Notes: generated by a model not told the origin, from the sequence alone. A DNA stretch of 64,000 bases from Gaiellasilicea sp037720595 (GCA_037720595.1 JBBJLW010000009.1:58993-122992), one strand, 5' to 3'; shown: positions 50,129-58,545, counted from the first letter of the stretch. Numbers and translations: made by a program.

Positions 50129-50863
50129 ATGCTCAGACGACGCAGGACGTTGCTCGGGCTCGCGGGGGTGCTGGTGCTTGCGGTTGCAGCCGGTGCCGGC
50201 CCGGCTGCCGGGACGCCGGAGACAACACGCTACCGCGTGACGCTCACGAACCTGACCGACAGCCAGCCGTTCTCGCCCCCCGTAGCAGCAACTCACAGGA
50301 AATCGGTCCGGATGTTCGAGGTCGGCGGCCTGGCGAGCGACGAGCTGGCTGCCATCGCCCAGAACGGCGACCCCGGGCCGATGTTCACCCGGTTCTCGGG
50401 GTCGAAGCACGTGACGCAGGCGGTGAACGTCGGCCGCCCGCTCACGCGCCACGGGACGACCGTTGGCTCGTTCACGGACTCGGCGACATTCGAGATCGAA
50501 GCGGCGCCGGGCGACCGCTTCTCGATCGCCACGATGCTCATCTGCACAAACGACGGCTTCCTCGGCCTGGACGCCGTCAAGCTGCCGGAGAGCGGCTCGG
50601 CGACGTACCTGCTGGACGGCTACGACGCCGGGCGGGAGAACAACAGCGAGGTGAGTGAGGACATCGTCGACCCGTGCTCGGGGCTCGGGCCGGCGTCCCT
50701 GCCCGGGGACCCGGACGGCAACGTCGACACCGGCTCGGTGCTCACGAGTCCGGCGCAGCCGATCGCCCACCATCCCGGCATCTCGGGAATCGGCGAGCTC
50801 TCTCCGACGCTCCACGACTGGGCCGATCCGGTCGCGCGCGTCGTGATCGAGCGCGTCGGCTAG
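50129..50863 (+). CDS. Secreted spondin-N-domain protein
   Basis: A 244-residue protein with a signal peptide (LLGLAGVLVLAVAAGAGPAAG) and a spondin_N-like domain: YRVTLTNLTDSQPFSPPVAATHRKSVRMFEVGGLASDELAAIAQNGD, then FSIATMLICTNDGFLGLDAVKLP and YDAGRENNSE. In bacteria this domain occurs in exported proteins of unknown role. The start has GAAGGAGGGG ideally placed. Confidence 0.88.
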   Translation: MLRRRRTLLGLAGVLVLAVAAGAGPAAGTPETTRYRVTLTNLTDSQPFSPPVAATHRKSVRMFEVGGLASDELAAIAQNGDPGPMFTRFSGSKHVTQAVNVGRPLTRHGTTVGSFTDSATFEIEAAPGDRFSIATMLICTNDGFLGLDAVKLPESGSATYLLDGYDAGRENNSEVSEDIVDPCSGLGPASLPGDPDGNVDTGSVLTSPAQPIAHHPGISGIGELSPTLHDWADPVARVVIERVG

Positions 50864-50984
50864 GACGGAGCCTGCAAGGCGAGGCCGGGTCTCGGCCCGG
50901 TCTCGCCTCACTCCGACTCGTCCTCCTGCGAACCTCACGCGACCAGCCGAGAATCAGGGCCACGACGACATCGACTGTCCACGA

Positions 50985-51117
50985 ATCTTGCCCGTGGGGA
51001 GGACGACCGGCTGCCGCCGAAGGAGCGGGTCGTCTACATCGAGCGTGACGGCGAGAGCGTTGCGGTGCCGGACTCGGTGCTCGCGCGAATCGACCCCGAC
51101 GTGCGCATCGTGCGCTA
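50985..51117 (+). pseudogene. Remnant of a DUF3179 gene
   Basis: The plus-strand frame reads GEDDRLPPKERVVYIERDGE then SVAVPDSVLARIDPDVRIVR and a TAG. It matches two separate parts of the intact DUF3179 protein at 57454-58545 (NADDRRLPGKERVVLLESGD...VVPHSVLAR and the extreme C-terminus RPDVRIVR). So it is a second copy with its N-terminal three quarters lost and an internal deletion joining the two parts. Confidence 0.65.
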
Positions 51118-51176
51118 GCCGCGTTCGCCTGGTCGGACTCGAATCGTTTCGGCCGCGGCACACATCTGATGTTGAG

Positions 51177-51443
51177 ATGAGGGTGATCGAGCGCATCTGG
51201 TTCGGCAGCTGCCACGAGACGGCGGAGCTCATGTCTCGGCACCTTGAGGACGATCTCGCCGGCCTCCGTCGCAGCCGCGTCCGCCGGCACCTGGATGGCT
51301 GCGCGGCCTGTCAGGCCCTGCTTCGCTCGCTCAGTCGCGTCGTGCACGAACTCCGCTCGCTGCGGCACGAGGGCTTCCCCCTGCCCTCCGTGGCGCATGC
51401 GGTCATGCTCCGCATCCGCCACGACGAGCTCGGGGCGCGATGA
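51177..51443 (+). CDS. Small zinc-finger (zf-HC2-like) anti-sigma-type protein
   Basis: An 88-residue soluble protein with RIWFGSCHETAELMSRHLEDDLAGLRRSRVRRHLDGCAACQALLRSL. H-x3-C-x2-C with an upstream Cys/His is the anti-sigma zinc finger. It lacks a membrane helix. It overlaps the TlpA gene (ATGA) and is closely related to the protein encoded at 63483, aligning from the first residue. Its sigma partner may be the ECF factor at 59302. Confidence 0.82.
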   Translation: MRVIERIWFGSCHETAELMSRHLEDDLAGLRRSRVRRHLDGCAACQALLRSLSRVVHELRSLRHEGFPLPSVAHAVMLRIRHDELGAR

Positions 51444-51973
51444 GGGACCATCGCGTCTTCATCGCAGCGGTCGTGGGAGCGGTCGCGCTCCTCGCCGCAG
51501 TCATCGGCGGAATCGTGATCGAGACACGCGGCGGGGACGCGGCGCCTGCGGTGACTGCATCTGACGGGAGCCCCGCTCCGCCGGTTGCGGGCGTCGATCC
51601 GGTCACCGGCAGGAACGTCAGCCTCACCGACTTCGCGGGCAAGCCGGTCGTGATCAACATCTGGGCTTCTTGGTGTCCCCCTTGTCATGAGGAGGCACCC
51701 GACCTCGCCCGGTTCGCCCGTGCCCACCCGGAGGTGCAGCTGCTCGGGATCGACATCCTCGACACGAAGGAAGGCGCGCGCGACTTCTATCGCGAGTACA
51801 AGCTGCCATACCCTAGTGTGTTCGACCCGCAGGCCGAGATCGCGCTCAGCTTCGGCATTCAGGGCCAGCCGATCACGTACTTCCTGAACGAGCGCCATGA
51901 GATCGTCGGCCGGATCATCGGCGGCAGCGATCTGGCGGGCTTCGAGTCGGCGCTCAGCGCGGCGCGTTTGTAG
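51440..51973 (+). CDS. Membrane-anchored TlpA/ResA-like thiol-disulfide oxidoreductase
   Basis: A 177-residue protein with one N-terminal membrane helix (VFIAAVVGAVALLAAVIGGIVI) and a thioredoxin domain outside the membrane. WASWCPPCHEEAPDLARFA holds the redox pair, and GIQGQPITYFLNERHEIVG the cis-Pro loop. It probably reduces disulfides in exported proteins, taking electrons from the CcdA protein encoded four bases downstream. Confidence 0.93.
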   Translation: MRDHRVFIAAVVGAVALLAAVIGGIVIETRGGDAAPAVTASDGSPAPPVAGVDPVTGRNVSLTDFAGKPVVINIWASWCPPCHEEAPDLARFARAHPEVQLLGIDILDTKEGARDFYREYKLPYPSVFDPQAEIALSFGIQGQPITYFLNERHEIVGRIIGGSDLAGFESALSAARL

Positions 51974-51976
51974 GCG

Positions 51977-52693
51977 ATGGTAGAGCTCGGCCCGAGTGGC
52001 CTGCTCGTCGCCTTCGCCGCCGGCTTCGTCTCCTTCCTGTCGCCCTGCGTGCTGCCGCTGATTCCCGGCTACCTCTCGTTCGTCTCCGGAGTCGGGTTCG
52101 ACGAGCTGGGAGCGCGGCCGCGCCGAGTGACGCTCGCGACGGCAGCGTTCGTCGTCGGCTTCGGCTCCATGTTCGTCGCCCTCGGCGCCGGCGCAGCCTG
52201 GTTCGGCGGCGCGCTCCTCGACAACCGGCGCACGCTCGAGATCGCGGCGGGCACGTTCATCGCGCTAGCCGGCGTCGTCTACGCGGGCCTGCCGCTGCCG
52301 CGCGCCCTGCTCGCTGAGCGGCGCTTCGCGCCGCGGACCCATTCGCGCACCGTCGTCACGGCAACCCTCGCCGGGGTCGCCTTCGCTGTCGGCTGGACAC
52401 CGTGCATCGGCCCGACGCTCGCCGCGATCCTCGGGCTCGCGGCCGCCGACGGGCAGCCGGCGCAGGGGGCCATGCTGCTCGGGGTCTACTCGCTCGGTCT
52501 CGGCGTCCCCTTCCTGCTCGCCGGGCTCGCGTTCACGCGCACCCTTGCCCTCGTGCGGGTCCTGCGCCGGCACTGGCGGGCAGTCAGCGCCGCCTCCGGC
52601 TCGCTGCTCGTCCTCTTCGGCGTCCTGCTCGCGACCGGAGAGCTCGTCCGGCTGACGACACGACTCGCACGCTTCACCGGCTTCGCGATCTAG
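51977..52693 (+). CDS. ccdA: CcdA-type membrane thiol electron transporter
   Basis: A 238-residue protein with six membrane helices. FVSFLSPCVLPLIPGYLSFVSG and GVAFAVGWTPCIGPTLAAILGLAA each carry the redox Cys-Pro of the CcdA/DsbD family. It passes electrons from cytoplasmic thioredoxin to TlpA-like partners. It is in an operon with the anti-sigma-like and TlpA genes. Confidence 0.94.
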   Translation: MVELGPSGLLVAFAAGFVSFLSPCVLPLIPGYLSFVSGVGFDELGARPRRVTLATAAFVVGFGSMFVALGAGAAWFGGALLDNRRTLEIAAGTFIALAGVVYAGLPLPRALLAERRFAPRTHSRTVVTATLAGVAFAVGWTPCIGPTLAAILGLAAADGQPAQGAMLLGVYSLGLGVPFLLAGLAFTRTLALVRVLRRHWRAVSAASGSLLVLFGVLLATGELVRLTTRLARFTGFAI

Positions 52694-53559
52694 GAATCGG
52701 TTTGGGGGCCGTTGGCATCCAACCGCCTACACGACGCACAAGAGGAGGCTCGATGGCGACACCAGCTCGAGAGCACAGCAGCACGGAGAACACACCCGGC
52801 GGCGCGAGGCGAATCGCGGAGGGCATGGAAGCGATTGCAGACGTCTTCTCGCGCGGTGCGATCGCTGGTTTCGTCGGCGGGGTTGGCTTCCTGCTCGCGA
52901 ACATGGCGTTCGCGACGACCCAGGGGCTGCCGGCGGTAGCGCCGATGATCGACATCTCGACCATCTTCCACGTCGAAGACACGCCCACGCCGAGCCCCGA
53001 GAACATGCTCGTCGGCTTCGTCACGCACACGGGCCTCTCGATCCTCTTCGGGATCGGCTTCGCCCTGCTTGTCGCGACCGTGCCGGCCCTTAGGCGAGCG
53101 CCGTTCCTCGTGGCGGGCGCTATCGCCTACGGCCTGCTCCTCTACTTGGTCAACTTCCAGATCCTCGGCCGGACGCTCTTCCCCTGGTTCACGAATCCAG
53201 AAGGCCCGAACCAGGGATTCGAGGTCTTCATCCACGCCGTGTACGGACTGATGCTCGTCCCGTTCTTCTTGGCCTGGCGCCGCATCGAATTCGCGTTGGC
53301 CGCCGGCCGCTAGCCACGAAGGGGGTGGTGGAGGGAACGTGAGGGGTGCAGAGATCTTGCAGGTGTGGCGTGCCCGGATCCGGATGGCGAGCAGGGTGAG
53401 CGCGGCGGCGAGCGCGATCGCGCCGATCGCGATGCCGTCGATCCAGGCGAATGCTGCGACGCTGAAGCCGGCTGCGACGATCAGCGGCAGGCCGACGCAG
53501 CAGGCGATCGAGAGCAGGGCGATCCCGCCGAGGCCGAGGCTCTTGCGCAACTGTCTCAC
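52690..53559 (-). CDS. Small MerT-like membrane protein with run-on frame
   Basis: The GTG at 53559 overlaps the ArsR-type stop (GTGA). The first ~75 residues are convincing: LGLGGIALLSIACCVGLPLIVAAGFSVAAFAWIDGIAIGAIALAAALTLLAIRIRARHTC, two membrane helices with a cysteine pair in the first and one Cys after the second. This resembles mercuric transport proteins. After about 53300 the frame continues antisense through the neighbouring gene to 52690, giving highly charged sequence that is probably not genuine. A stop may have been lost. Confidence 0.5.
   Translation of the reverse strand: MRQLRKSLGLGGIALLSIACCVGLPLIVAAGFSVAAFAWIDGIAIGAIALAAALTLLAIRIRARHTCKISAPLTFPPPPPSWLAAGGQREFDAAPGQEERDEHQSVHGVDEDLESLVRAFWIREPGEERPAEDLEVDQVEEQAVGDSARHEERRSPKGRHGRDKQGEADPEEDREARVRDEADEHVLGARRGRVFDVEDGRDVDHRRYRRQPLGRRERHVREQEANPADETSDRTAREDVCNRFHALRDSPRAAGCVLRAAVLSSWCRHRASSCASCRRLDANGPQTDS
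52753..53313 (+). CDS. Uncharacterised membrane protein
   Basis: A 186-residue protein with four hydrophobic segments (GAIAGFVGGVGFLLANMAFA; NMLVGFVTHTGLSILFGIGFALLVATV; FLVAGAIAYGLLLYLVNFQIL; GFEVFIHAVYGLMLVPFFLAW). AGAGGAGG precedes the ATG. It is convergent with the mer-type operon. No family is recognised. Confidence 0.82.
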   Translation: MATPAREHSSTENTPGGARRIAEGMEAIADVFSRGAIAGFVGGVGFLLANMAFATTQGLPAVAPMIDISTIFHVEDTPTPSPENMLVGFVTHTGLSILFGIGFALLVATVPALRRAPFLVAGAIAYGLLLYLVNFQILGRTLFPWFTNPEGPNQGFEVFIHAVYGLMLVPFFLAWRRIEFALAAGR

Positions 53560-53915
53560 CGCTCGTCGATCCGGCAGCAGGCGGCGACGTGCTCTGCGTT
53601 GTCGTCCAGCAGCGCGTGCGCGAGGCCGACCATCCTCAGGACGCGCTTGTCGGCGATCCGGTTGTAGACGACGCGATGCTCGCGCCGCGCCTCGATGAAG
53701 CCGCACCAGCGCAGGCAGGCGAGATGGTTCGACACCTTCGGCTGCGGCACCCGGAGCCGCGTGACCAGTTCTCCCACCGACAGCTCGCCCTCGTCGCGCA
53801 GCAGCTCGAGGATGCGAATGCGGGTGGGGTCGCCGAGCCCGCGGAAGTACTTCGCGACCAGGTCGCCGCGTACGGGTGCTTCGGGAAGCCGGAACGGGGC
53901 TTCGAGTTGAGTCAT
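53556..53915 (-). CDS. ArsR/SmtB-family metal regulator of the mercury operon
   Basis: A 119-residue winged-helix repressor (VAKYFRGLGDPTRIRILELLRDEGELSVGELVTRLRVPQPKVSNHLACLRWCGFIEARREHRVVYNRI). Cys in CLRWC and a C-terminal HVAACCRIDER give candidate thiol ligands for Hg or a similar metal. It overlaps both neighbours by four bases. Use of an ArsR-type repressor instead of MerR is the actinobacterial mer arrangement. Confidence 0.9.
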   Translation of the reverse strand: MTQLEAPFRLPEAPVRGDLVAKYFRGLGDPTRIRILELLRDEGELSVGELVTRLRVPQPKVSNHLACLRWCGFIEARREHRVVYNRIADKRVLRMVGLAHALLDDNAEHVAACCRIDER

Positions 53916-55276
53916 CGCGGCGTCTCCGTAACGTTCAGTTTGCGCAGGGCGCTCACGTACGCCTCGCTGAAGGTCGGGAACTGGGCGATCGTGTCCTTGA
54001 GCACCGCGACCGGGATCTCGGCGCGGATCGCGAGCACCGCCTGGTGGATCCACTCGCCGGCGAGCGGTGCGACGGCCCAGGCGCCGACGAGCACGTCGCG
54101 CTCGCGGTCGACGACGAGGCCGAACGAGCCGCGCGGGTTCTCCTCGTAGGTGTAGGGCCGCGCGATCGCGTTCGGGAGATCGAGCGTCACTTCAGAGACG
54201 ACGAGCCCCCGCTCCTGCGCTTGTGCGGCCGTCAACCCGACCGCGGCCACCTCGGGGTCGGAGAAGACGACGCGAGGGACGGCGCGGTAGTCGGCGACCG
54301 CGTCCTCGCCGAGGATGTTCGCCGTCGCCACCCGCGCCTGGTACTTGCCGACATGGGTGAAGAGCGAGACGCCGGTTACATCGCCGATCCCCCAGACGCC
54401 CTCGGCGGCGCGGCAGCGCTCGTCGACCGGGATCCCATGCTCGCCGACGTCGATCCCGACGGTTTCGAGGCCGAGATCTTGGACGCGCGGCCGGCGCCCA
54501 GCGGAGATCACGAGCACTTCGCCGCGGACTTCGCTGCCGTCGTCGAGCACGACGACGCGGTCGGCGCCGTCGAGCCGCACGCGTGTCGCGCGGCGGCCCA
54601 GGGCTAGCTGAACCCCGTCGGACTGGAGCTCCTCCCCGATCAGACGCCCGACCTCCGGGTCTTCGCGGTTGAGCAGCCGGTCGGCACTGTGCACGACCGT
54701 CACCTGCGAGCCGAAGCGGGCGAGCATCTGGCCGAGCTCGACCCCGACGGCGCCACCGCCGATGAAGACGGCGCTTTTCGGGATCTCCTTCAGCGTCGTC
54801 GCCTCGCGGTTCGTCCAGTAGCCGGCCTCGGCGAGGCCCTGGATCGGGGGGATCTGCGGCTCGGAGCCGGTCGCGACGATCACATGCTCTGTCTCGAGCA
54901 CCTGCCCGTCCACCTCGACCCGGCCCTGGCCGGCGAGCTTCCCGGCCGACTTGAAGACGGTGACGCCCTGCTCCTGGTAGCCGGAGACGGCGCCCGAGTC
55001 GTCGAGATGGCGGATCATCCAGTCGCGGTAGGCGGCGACCCGAGCCCAGTCGAGCTCCGGCGTCGAGACACCCGCGGTAGCGCTGCTCTCGTGCCGGACC
55101 TCCGGCGGCCGCAGCAACGTCTTCGAGGGAATACAGGCCCAGTAACTGCACTCGCCGCCGACCAGCTCGCGCTCGACAAGCGCGACCTTCCGCCCGGCCT
55201 CGACCAGGATCCCCGTGGCGACCTCCCCGGCCGGACCCGCGCCGAGGACGACGGCGTCGTAGCGCTCGCCGGTCAT
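53912..55276 (-). CDS. FAD-dependent pyridine nucleotide-disulfide oxidoreductase (MerA-like paralogue)
   Basis: A 454-residue flavoprotein: FAD motif VLGAGPAGEVATGILVEAGRKVALVE, redox pair in GGECSYWACIPSK (C43, C48), NAD motif FIGGGAVGVELGQMLARFGSQVTVV, and dimer domain ending TFSEAYVSALRKL. The motif ECSYWAC departs from the usual TCxNxGC. It has no HMA domain and no C-terminal cysteine pair, so it is not a standard mercuric reductase. It overlaps merA by four bases. A thiol reductase supporting merA is one possibility. Confidence 0.88.
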   Translation of the reverse strand: MTGERYDAVVLGAGPAGEVATGILVEAGRKVALVERELVGGECSYWACIPSKTLLRPPEVRHESSATAGVSTPELDWARVAAYRDWMIRHLDDSGAVSGYQEQGVTVFKSAGKLAGQGRVEVDGQVLETEHVIVATGSEPQIPPIQGLAEAGYWTNREATTLKEIPKSAVFIGGGAVGVELGQMLARFGSQVTVVHSADRLLNREDPEVGRLIGEELQSDGVQLALGRRATRVRLDGADRVVVLDDGSEVRGEVLVISAGRRPRVQDLGLETVGIDVGEHGIPVDERCRAAEGVWGIGDVTGVSLFTHVGKYQARVATANILGEDAVADYRAVPRVVFSDPEVAAVGLTAAQAQERGLVVSEVTLDLPNAIARPYTYEENPRGSFGLVVDRERDVLVGAWAVAPLAGEWIHQAVLAIRAEIPVAVLKDTIAQFPTFSEAYVSALRKLNVTETPR

Positions 55277-56934
55277 GCGGCGCAGCACGACAGCTTCGAG
55301 ACGTCGCGCGTGAAGATCTGCGCGGCGAGCTTGAAGCCCTCGCTCATCGTCAGGTACGGCGCCCAAGTCTTGGCGACGTCGTCAGTGGTGAGCTTGAACT
55401 GCACCGCGTAGACGGCCGCGAGGATCAGGTCGCCGGCGTTCTCGGCGACCGCGGTCGCGCCGACGATCCGGCCGCCCTCCCGCTCGGCCACGATCTTGAC
55501 GAAGCCGCGCGTGTCGAGGTTCACAGCGGCCCGAGGGACGGCCTCCAGCGGCAGCGTGCGTACCTCGACCTCGAGCCCTTGCTCAACAGCCTGCGCCTCG
55601 GTCAGCCCGACGGCCGCGACCTGGGGATGCGTGAACGTGACGCGCGGCAGCGCCGTGTAGTCGAGCCGCTCGTCACCGTCGGTGAGCGCGTTCCGTGCGG
55701 CGGTCGCGCCCTGTGCGGCGGCGACGTAGACGAACTGGGGCGAGGCGGTGCAGTCGCCGGCGGCGTACACGCGCGGGTTCGACGTCCGCTGCGTGTCGTC
55801 GGTGCGGATAGCGCCGCGCTGATCGATTTCGACGCCGGCACGGTCGACCCCGAGCTTGTCGGTGTTCGGCCGGCGGCCGGCGGCGATCAGGATCTCGTCG
55901 CCACGGAAGACCTGCTCCTCCCCGTCCACCACCACGGTCAAGGTCTTCCGCCTGCCGTCGCGACCGGCGCGGACGACTCTGGCACCGGTCACGAGCTGGA
56001 TCCCGTCCGCTTCGAGGATCTCGGTCAGCGTCTCGGCGACCTCGGGCTCCTCGAGCGGCGAGATCCGATCGAGCATCTCGAACAGCACCACTTCCGAGCC
56101 CAGGTGCGCGTACAGCTGCCCCAGCTCGAGCCCGATGTAGTTGCCGCCGACCACCAGCAGCCGCTTCGGCAGCTGCTTCAGCTCGAGCCCGCTGGTCGAA
56201 GTGACATAGCCAGCCTCTTCGAGACCGTCGATCGGCGGGATCGCCGGGCGGGCGCCGGTAGCGACCAGGTAGCGCCGCGCCCGCAGCGGCTTGCCGTCGA
56301 CGAGCAGCGTCTCGGCGTCGGCGAATTCTGCGTGCCCCTGGACGAGATCCCAGCCGTACTCGTCGATCAGGTCGCAGTACTTTTCCCTGCGCATCGTCTC
56401 GACGAGCGTGTCCTTCTGGGCGACAAGCGTCGCCAGGTCGACGGGGCCGGCCGAGGTCGGCGCGCCCCGGTGCGGGTTGCGACGAGCCGAGCTGTAGGTC
56501 TCGCCGGCGCGGAGCATCGCTTTCGAGGGGACGCAGCCGATGTTCACGCAGGTGCCGCCGACCGTGCCCTGCTCGACAATCGCCACCCTTGCGCCCCGCT
56601 CGAAAGCCTGAATCGCCGCCGCGAAGGCCGCCGCACCCGCCCCGACGATCGCCAGGTCGTACTCGAACTCGCCCGACTCCTCTCCCATAACCGCATCGGT
56701 CTGCTTCGGGCTGCCGTTGCCCTCGATCGGGAGCGGCTCCCCGAGCTCGTAACTCGTGTCGCGCAGGTGCGCACGTGCCTGCGCGAAGTCGACGCCCTCG
56801 GCCTCGAACTCGGCGAAGCCGCGCCGGTAGTCGACGGACACCCCTTGGGCGCCCGCATCCTCCAGGACTGCCTCGACCTTTACCGCGCAGTGCTCGCAGG
56901 TCATGCCCGAGATCTCGAATCGTTGTCGCGCCAC
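55273..56934 (-). CDS. merA: Mercuric reductase with N-terminal heavy-metal domain
   Basis: A 553-residue enzyme. HMA domain with GMTCEHC (C13, C16), FAD motif LAIVGAGAAAFAAAIQAFERGARVAIVE, redox pair C129/C134 in GGTCVNIGCVPSKAM, and the C-terminal SCCAA cysteine pair (C550, C551) that delivers Hg(II) to the active site of the partner subunit. All four features define MerA, which reduces Hg(II) to Hg(0) with NADPH. It is the first gene of the operon, 18 bases after an operator-like palindrome. Confidence 0.96.
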   Translation of the reverse strand: MARQRFEISGMTCEHCAVKVEAVLEDAGAQGVSVDYRRGFAEFEAEGVDFAQARAHLRDTSYELGEPLPIEGNGSPKQTDAVMGEESGEFEYDLAIVGAGAAAFAAAIQAFERGARVAIVEQGTVGGTCVNIGCVPSKAMLRAGETYSSARRNPHRGAPTSAGPVDLATLVAQKDTLVETMRREKYCDLIDEYGWDLVQGHAEFADAETLLVDGKPLRARRYLVATGARPAIPPIDGLEEAGYVTSTSGLELKQLPKRLLVVGGNYIGLELGQLYAHLGSEVVLFEMLDRISPLEEPEVAETLTEILEADGIQLVTGARVVRAGRDGRRKTLTVVVDGEEQVFRGDEILIAAGRRPNTDKLGVDRAGVEIDQRGAIRTDDTQRTSNPRVYAAGDCTASPQFVYVAAAQGATAARNALTDGDERLDYTALPRVTFTHPQVAAVGLTEAQAVEQGLEVEVRTLPLEAVPRAAVNLDTRGFVKIVAEREGGRIVGATAVAENAGDLILAAVYAVQFKLTTDDVAKTWAPYLTMSEGFKLAAQIFTRDVSKLSCCAA

Positions 56935-56951
56935 CGAAGCCTCCCGTCTCG

Positions 56952-56969
56952 TATCATAAAATGATGATA
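56952..56969. promoter_or_regulatory. Inverted repeat, probable operator of the mer operon
   Basis: TATCAT, six bases, then ATGATA lie directly before merA in an AT-rich patch that stands out from the surroundings. It is a plausible binding site for the ArsR-type regulator encoded in the same operon. Confidence 0.65.
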
Positions 56970-57040
56970 TGTGAAACGACGGGGCGCCGCTCGTTCGTCC
57001 TGCGGCAGCCGCGAGCTCGCCAACCTCGCCAGGTTGAGCG

Positions 57041-57397
57041 TCAGAAGGTGATCACCTCGTAGCCGTCGGCGACAAGCCCGCGAATGCTCGGATGACCCTT
57101 GTGGTCGCGGAGCAGCGGCATGCCCTGGGCCTCCAGTTCCTCCCGGACGCCGAACGCGCCGGCACAGTAGTGGCACGCGCCCGCCACCTTGTCCTTCGCC
57201 TTCTCGAAGGACGAGTTCAGCTTGTTGCCAGGCTTCGCCAGCTCAGCCGCCCAACGCACTCCCGCGCCGTCGAAGATCAGCGTTACCTCGTCGCCCTCGT
57301 CCTTGAACTCCTGGACCGTCATCAAGGCATTCGCCGCCCGGCCCATGTCACCGTGCGTCTCGATGTCGGCCAAAAGAAGAATCGCTGCCTTCACCAT
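57041..57397 (-). CDS. DsrE-family small protein
   Basis: A 118-residue protein (MVKAAILLLADIETHGDMGR, EGDEVTLIFDGAGVRWAAEL, GACHYCAGAFGVREELEAQG, GYEVITF). The alternating alpha/beta pattern and the late cysteine pair in ACHYCAGAFG fit the DsrE/DsrF-like sulfur-transfer fold. AAGGAGTG precedes the ATG. It may bind sulfur or metals. It lies between merA and the DUF3179 gene in the same direction. Confidence 0.82.
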   Translation of the reverse strand: MVKAAILLLADIETHGDMGRAANALMTVQEFKDEGDEVTLIFDGAGVRWAAELAKPGNKLNSSFEKAKDKVAGACHYCAGAFGVREELEAQGMPLLRDHKGHPSIRGLVADGYEVITF

Positions 57398-57453
57398 CTG
57401 TTCACTCCTTTGCTCAGGGCGCACTCTGGTCGGACTGCGCGTTTGGGTTCCGC

Positions 57454-58545
57454 TCAGCGAACGATCCGCACGTCGGGTCGAAACGCTGCGACCGCGAACC
57501 AGAACGGCTGGTCGAAGGGCACTGGTCGGCCCGCGACTCGTACGTCGACGGTCAGGATCGGGCGGCCGCCCTCGACCGACTCGCTGTCGAGCGCCGAAGC
57601 GGCACTGCCTCTCGCGCGGACGACGAACACTCGATCTCCGAGGCGGACGCGGACGACGCGGCGACGGGCGAGTACGGAGTGCGGGACGACCGCGGCCTCG
57701 TCGCCGCTCTCGAGCAGCACGACCCGCTCCTTCCCCGGAAGTCGTCGATCGTCCGCGTTCCTGGTCGGGAAGTACGGGGGGCTCGAGACATCGTCGTAGC
57801 CGGGGTAGGGATTCTGCCCGTACGATCGCCGGTTGCCCGTGTCCCGGGTGAGCACCTCGCCGTCCGGGTGCTCGCCCCGGAACCCCGCCCAGCTGACGAT
57901 GCGGGCCGGGAGCTTCCGGAGCCGGGTGCCTGCGAGCTCGCCGACGAGCGCCTGGCCGCCGAACTGCTGCCACCAGGACTCGGTCTGGCGGTCGTACATG
58001 ACGAGATCGGAGTTGCGGAGGTTGCCGCTAACGCCGAAGTCGAGCACGCGGCCTTTGACGCGCCGGTCGAAGACGACGGCGGTGTTGCAGAGCGGGCAGA
58101 ACGTGACCGAGACTGGAACGCCTGCGATCTCGTCGTTCGCGATCTCGTGCCAGATCAGGATCTGGATCGGGTAGCCCTTGGCCTTGCCGCCGACGACAAG
58201 CTCGATCACGGGTTCCTGGGACTTCAGGAACGTGGTCTCGCGGACGGGCGCGAAGCGCGGGACGTCGATCGCCGGGATGCCATCCTTTCCAGGCCCGCCC
58301 GCCTGGAATTCCGAAAGCGGCACGAGGCGCTTCTCGAAGTCGGTTCGCCATCCCTCCGTGAGTGCGGGCGGGGGCGATGCCTCGCCGAGTCCAATGCGCG
58401 GCAGCGGCGTCGTCGCGAGCTCGCGCTCAACCTGCTCGAGCGCCGCCGCGATCGAGCTCTCGTCGCCGCGAGTCACAGCAAACGCTCCGATCCCGACGCC
58501 GAGGGCGACGAAGGCGGTGGTGATGACGAGAAGTGATCGGCGCAT
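57454..58545 (-). CDS. DUF3179 exported protein
   Basis: A 363-residue protein with an N-terminal membrane anchor (SLLVITTAFVALGVGIGAFAV). Diagnostic DUF3179 blocks: GYPIQILIWHEIANDEIAGVPVSVTFCPLCNTAVVFDRRV (C-x2-C), DFGVSGNLRNSDLVMYDRQTESWWQQFGGQALVGELAG and LTRDTGNRRSYGQNPYPGYDD. The C-P-L-C-N motif suggests metal or heme-type binding outside the cell, but no reaction is established. A truncated relative lies at 50985. Confidence 0.88.
   Translation of the reverse strand: MRRSLLVITTAFVALGVGIGAFAVTRGDESSIAAALEQVERELATTPLPRIGLGEASPPPALTEGWRTDFEKRLVPLSEFQAGGPGKDGIPAIDVPRFAPVRETTFLKSQEPVIELVVGGKAKGYPIQILIWHEIANDEIAGVPVSVTFCPLCNTAVVFDRRVKGRVLDFGVSGNLRNSDLVMYDRQTESWWQQFGGQALVGELAGTRLRKLPARIVSWAGFRGEHPDGEVLTRDTGNRRSYGQNPYPGYDDVSSPPYFPTRNADDRRLPGKERVVLLESGDEAAVVPHSVLARRRVVRVRLGDRVFVVRARGSAASALDSESVEGGRPILTVDVRVAGRPVPFDQPFWFAVAAFRPDVRIVR

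Noticed and set aside
57398..57973. Open extension upstream of the DsrE gene
   Set aside because: It is a shadow of the DUF3179 gene. The ATG at 57397 has a good ribosome site and begins the conserved sequence.
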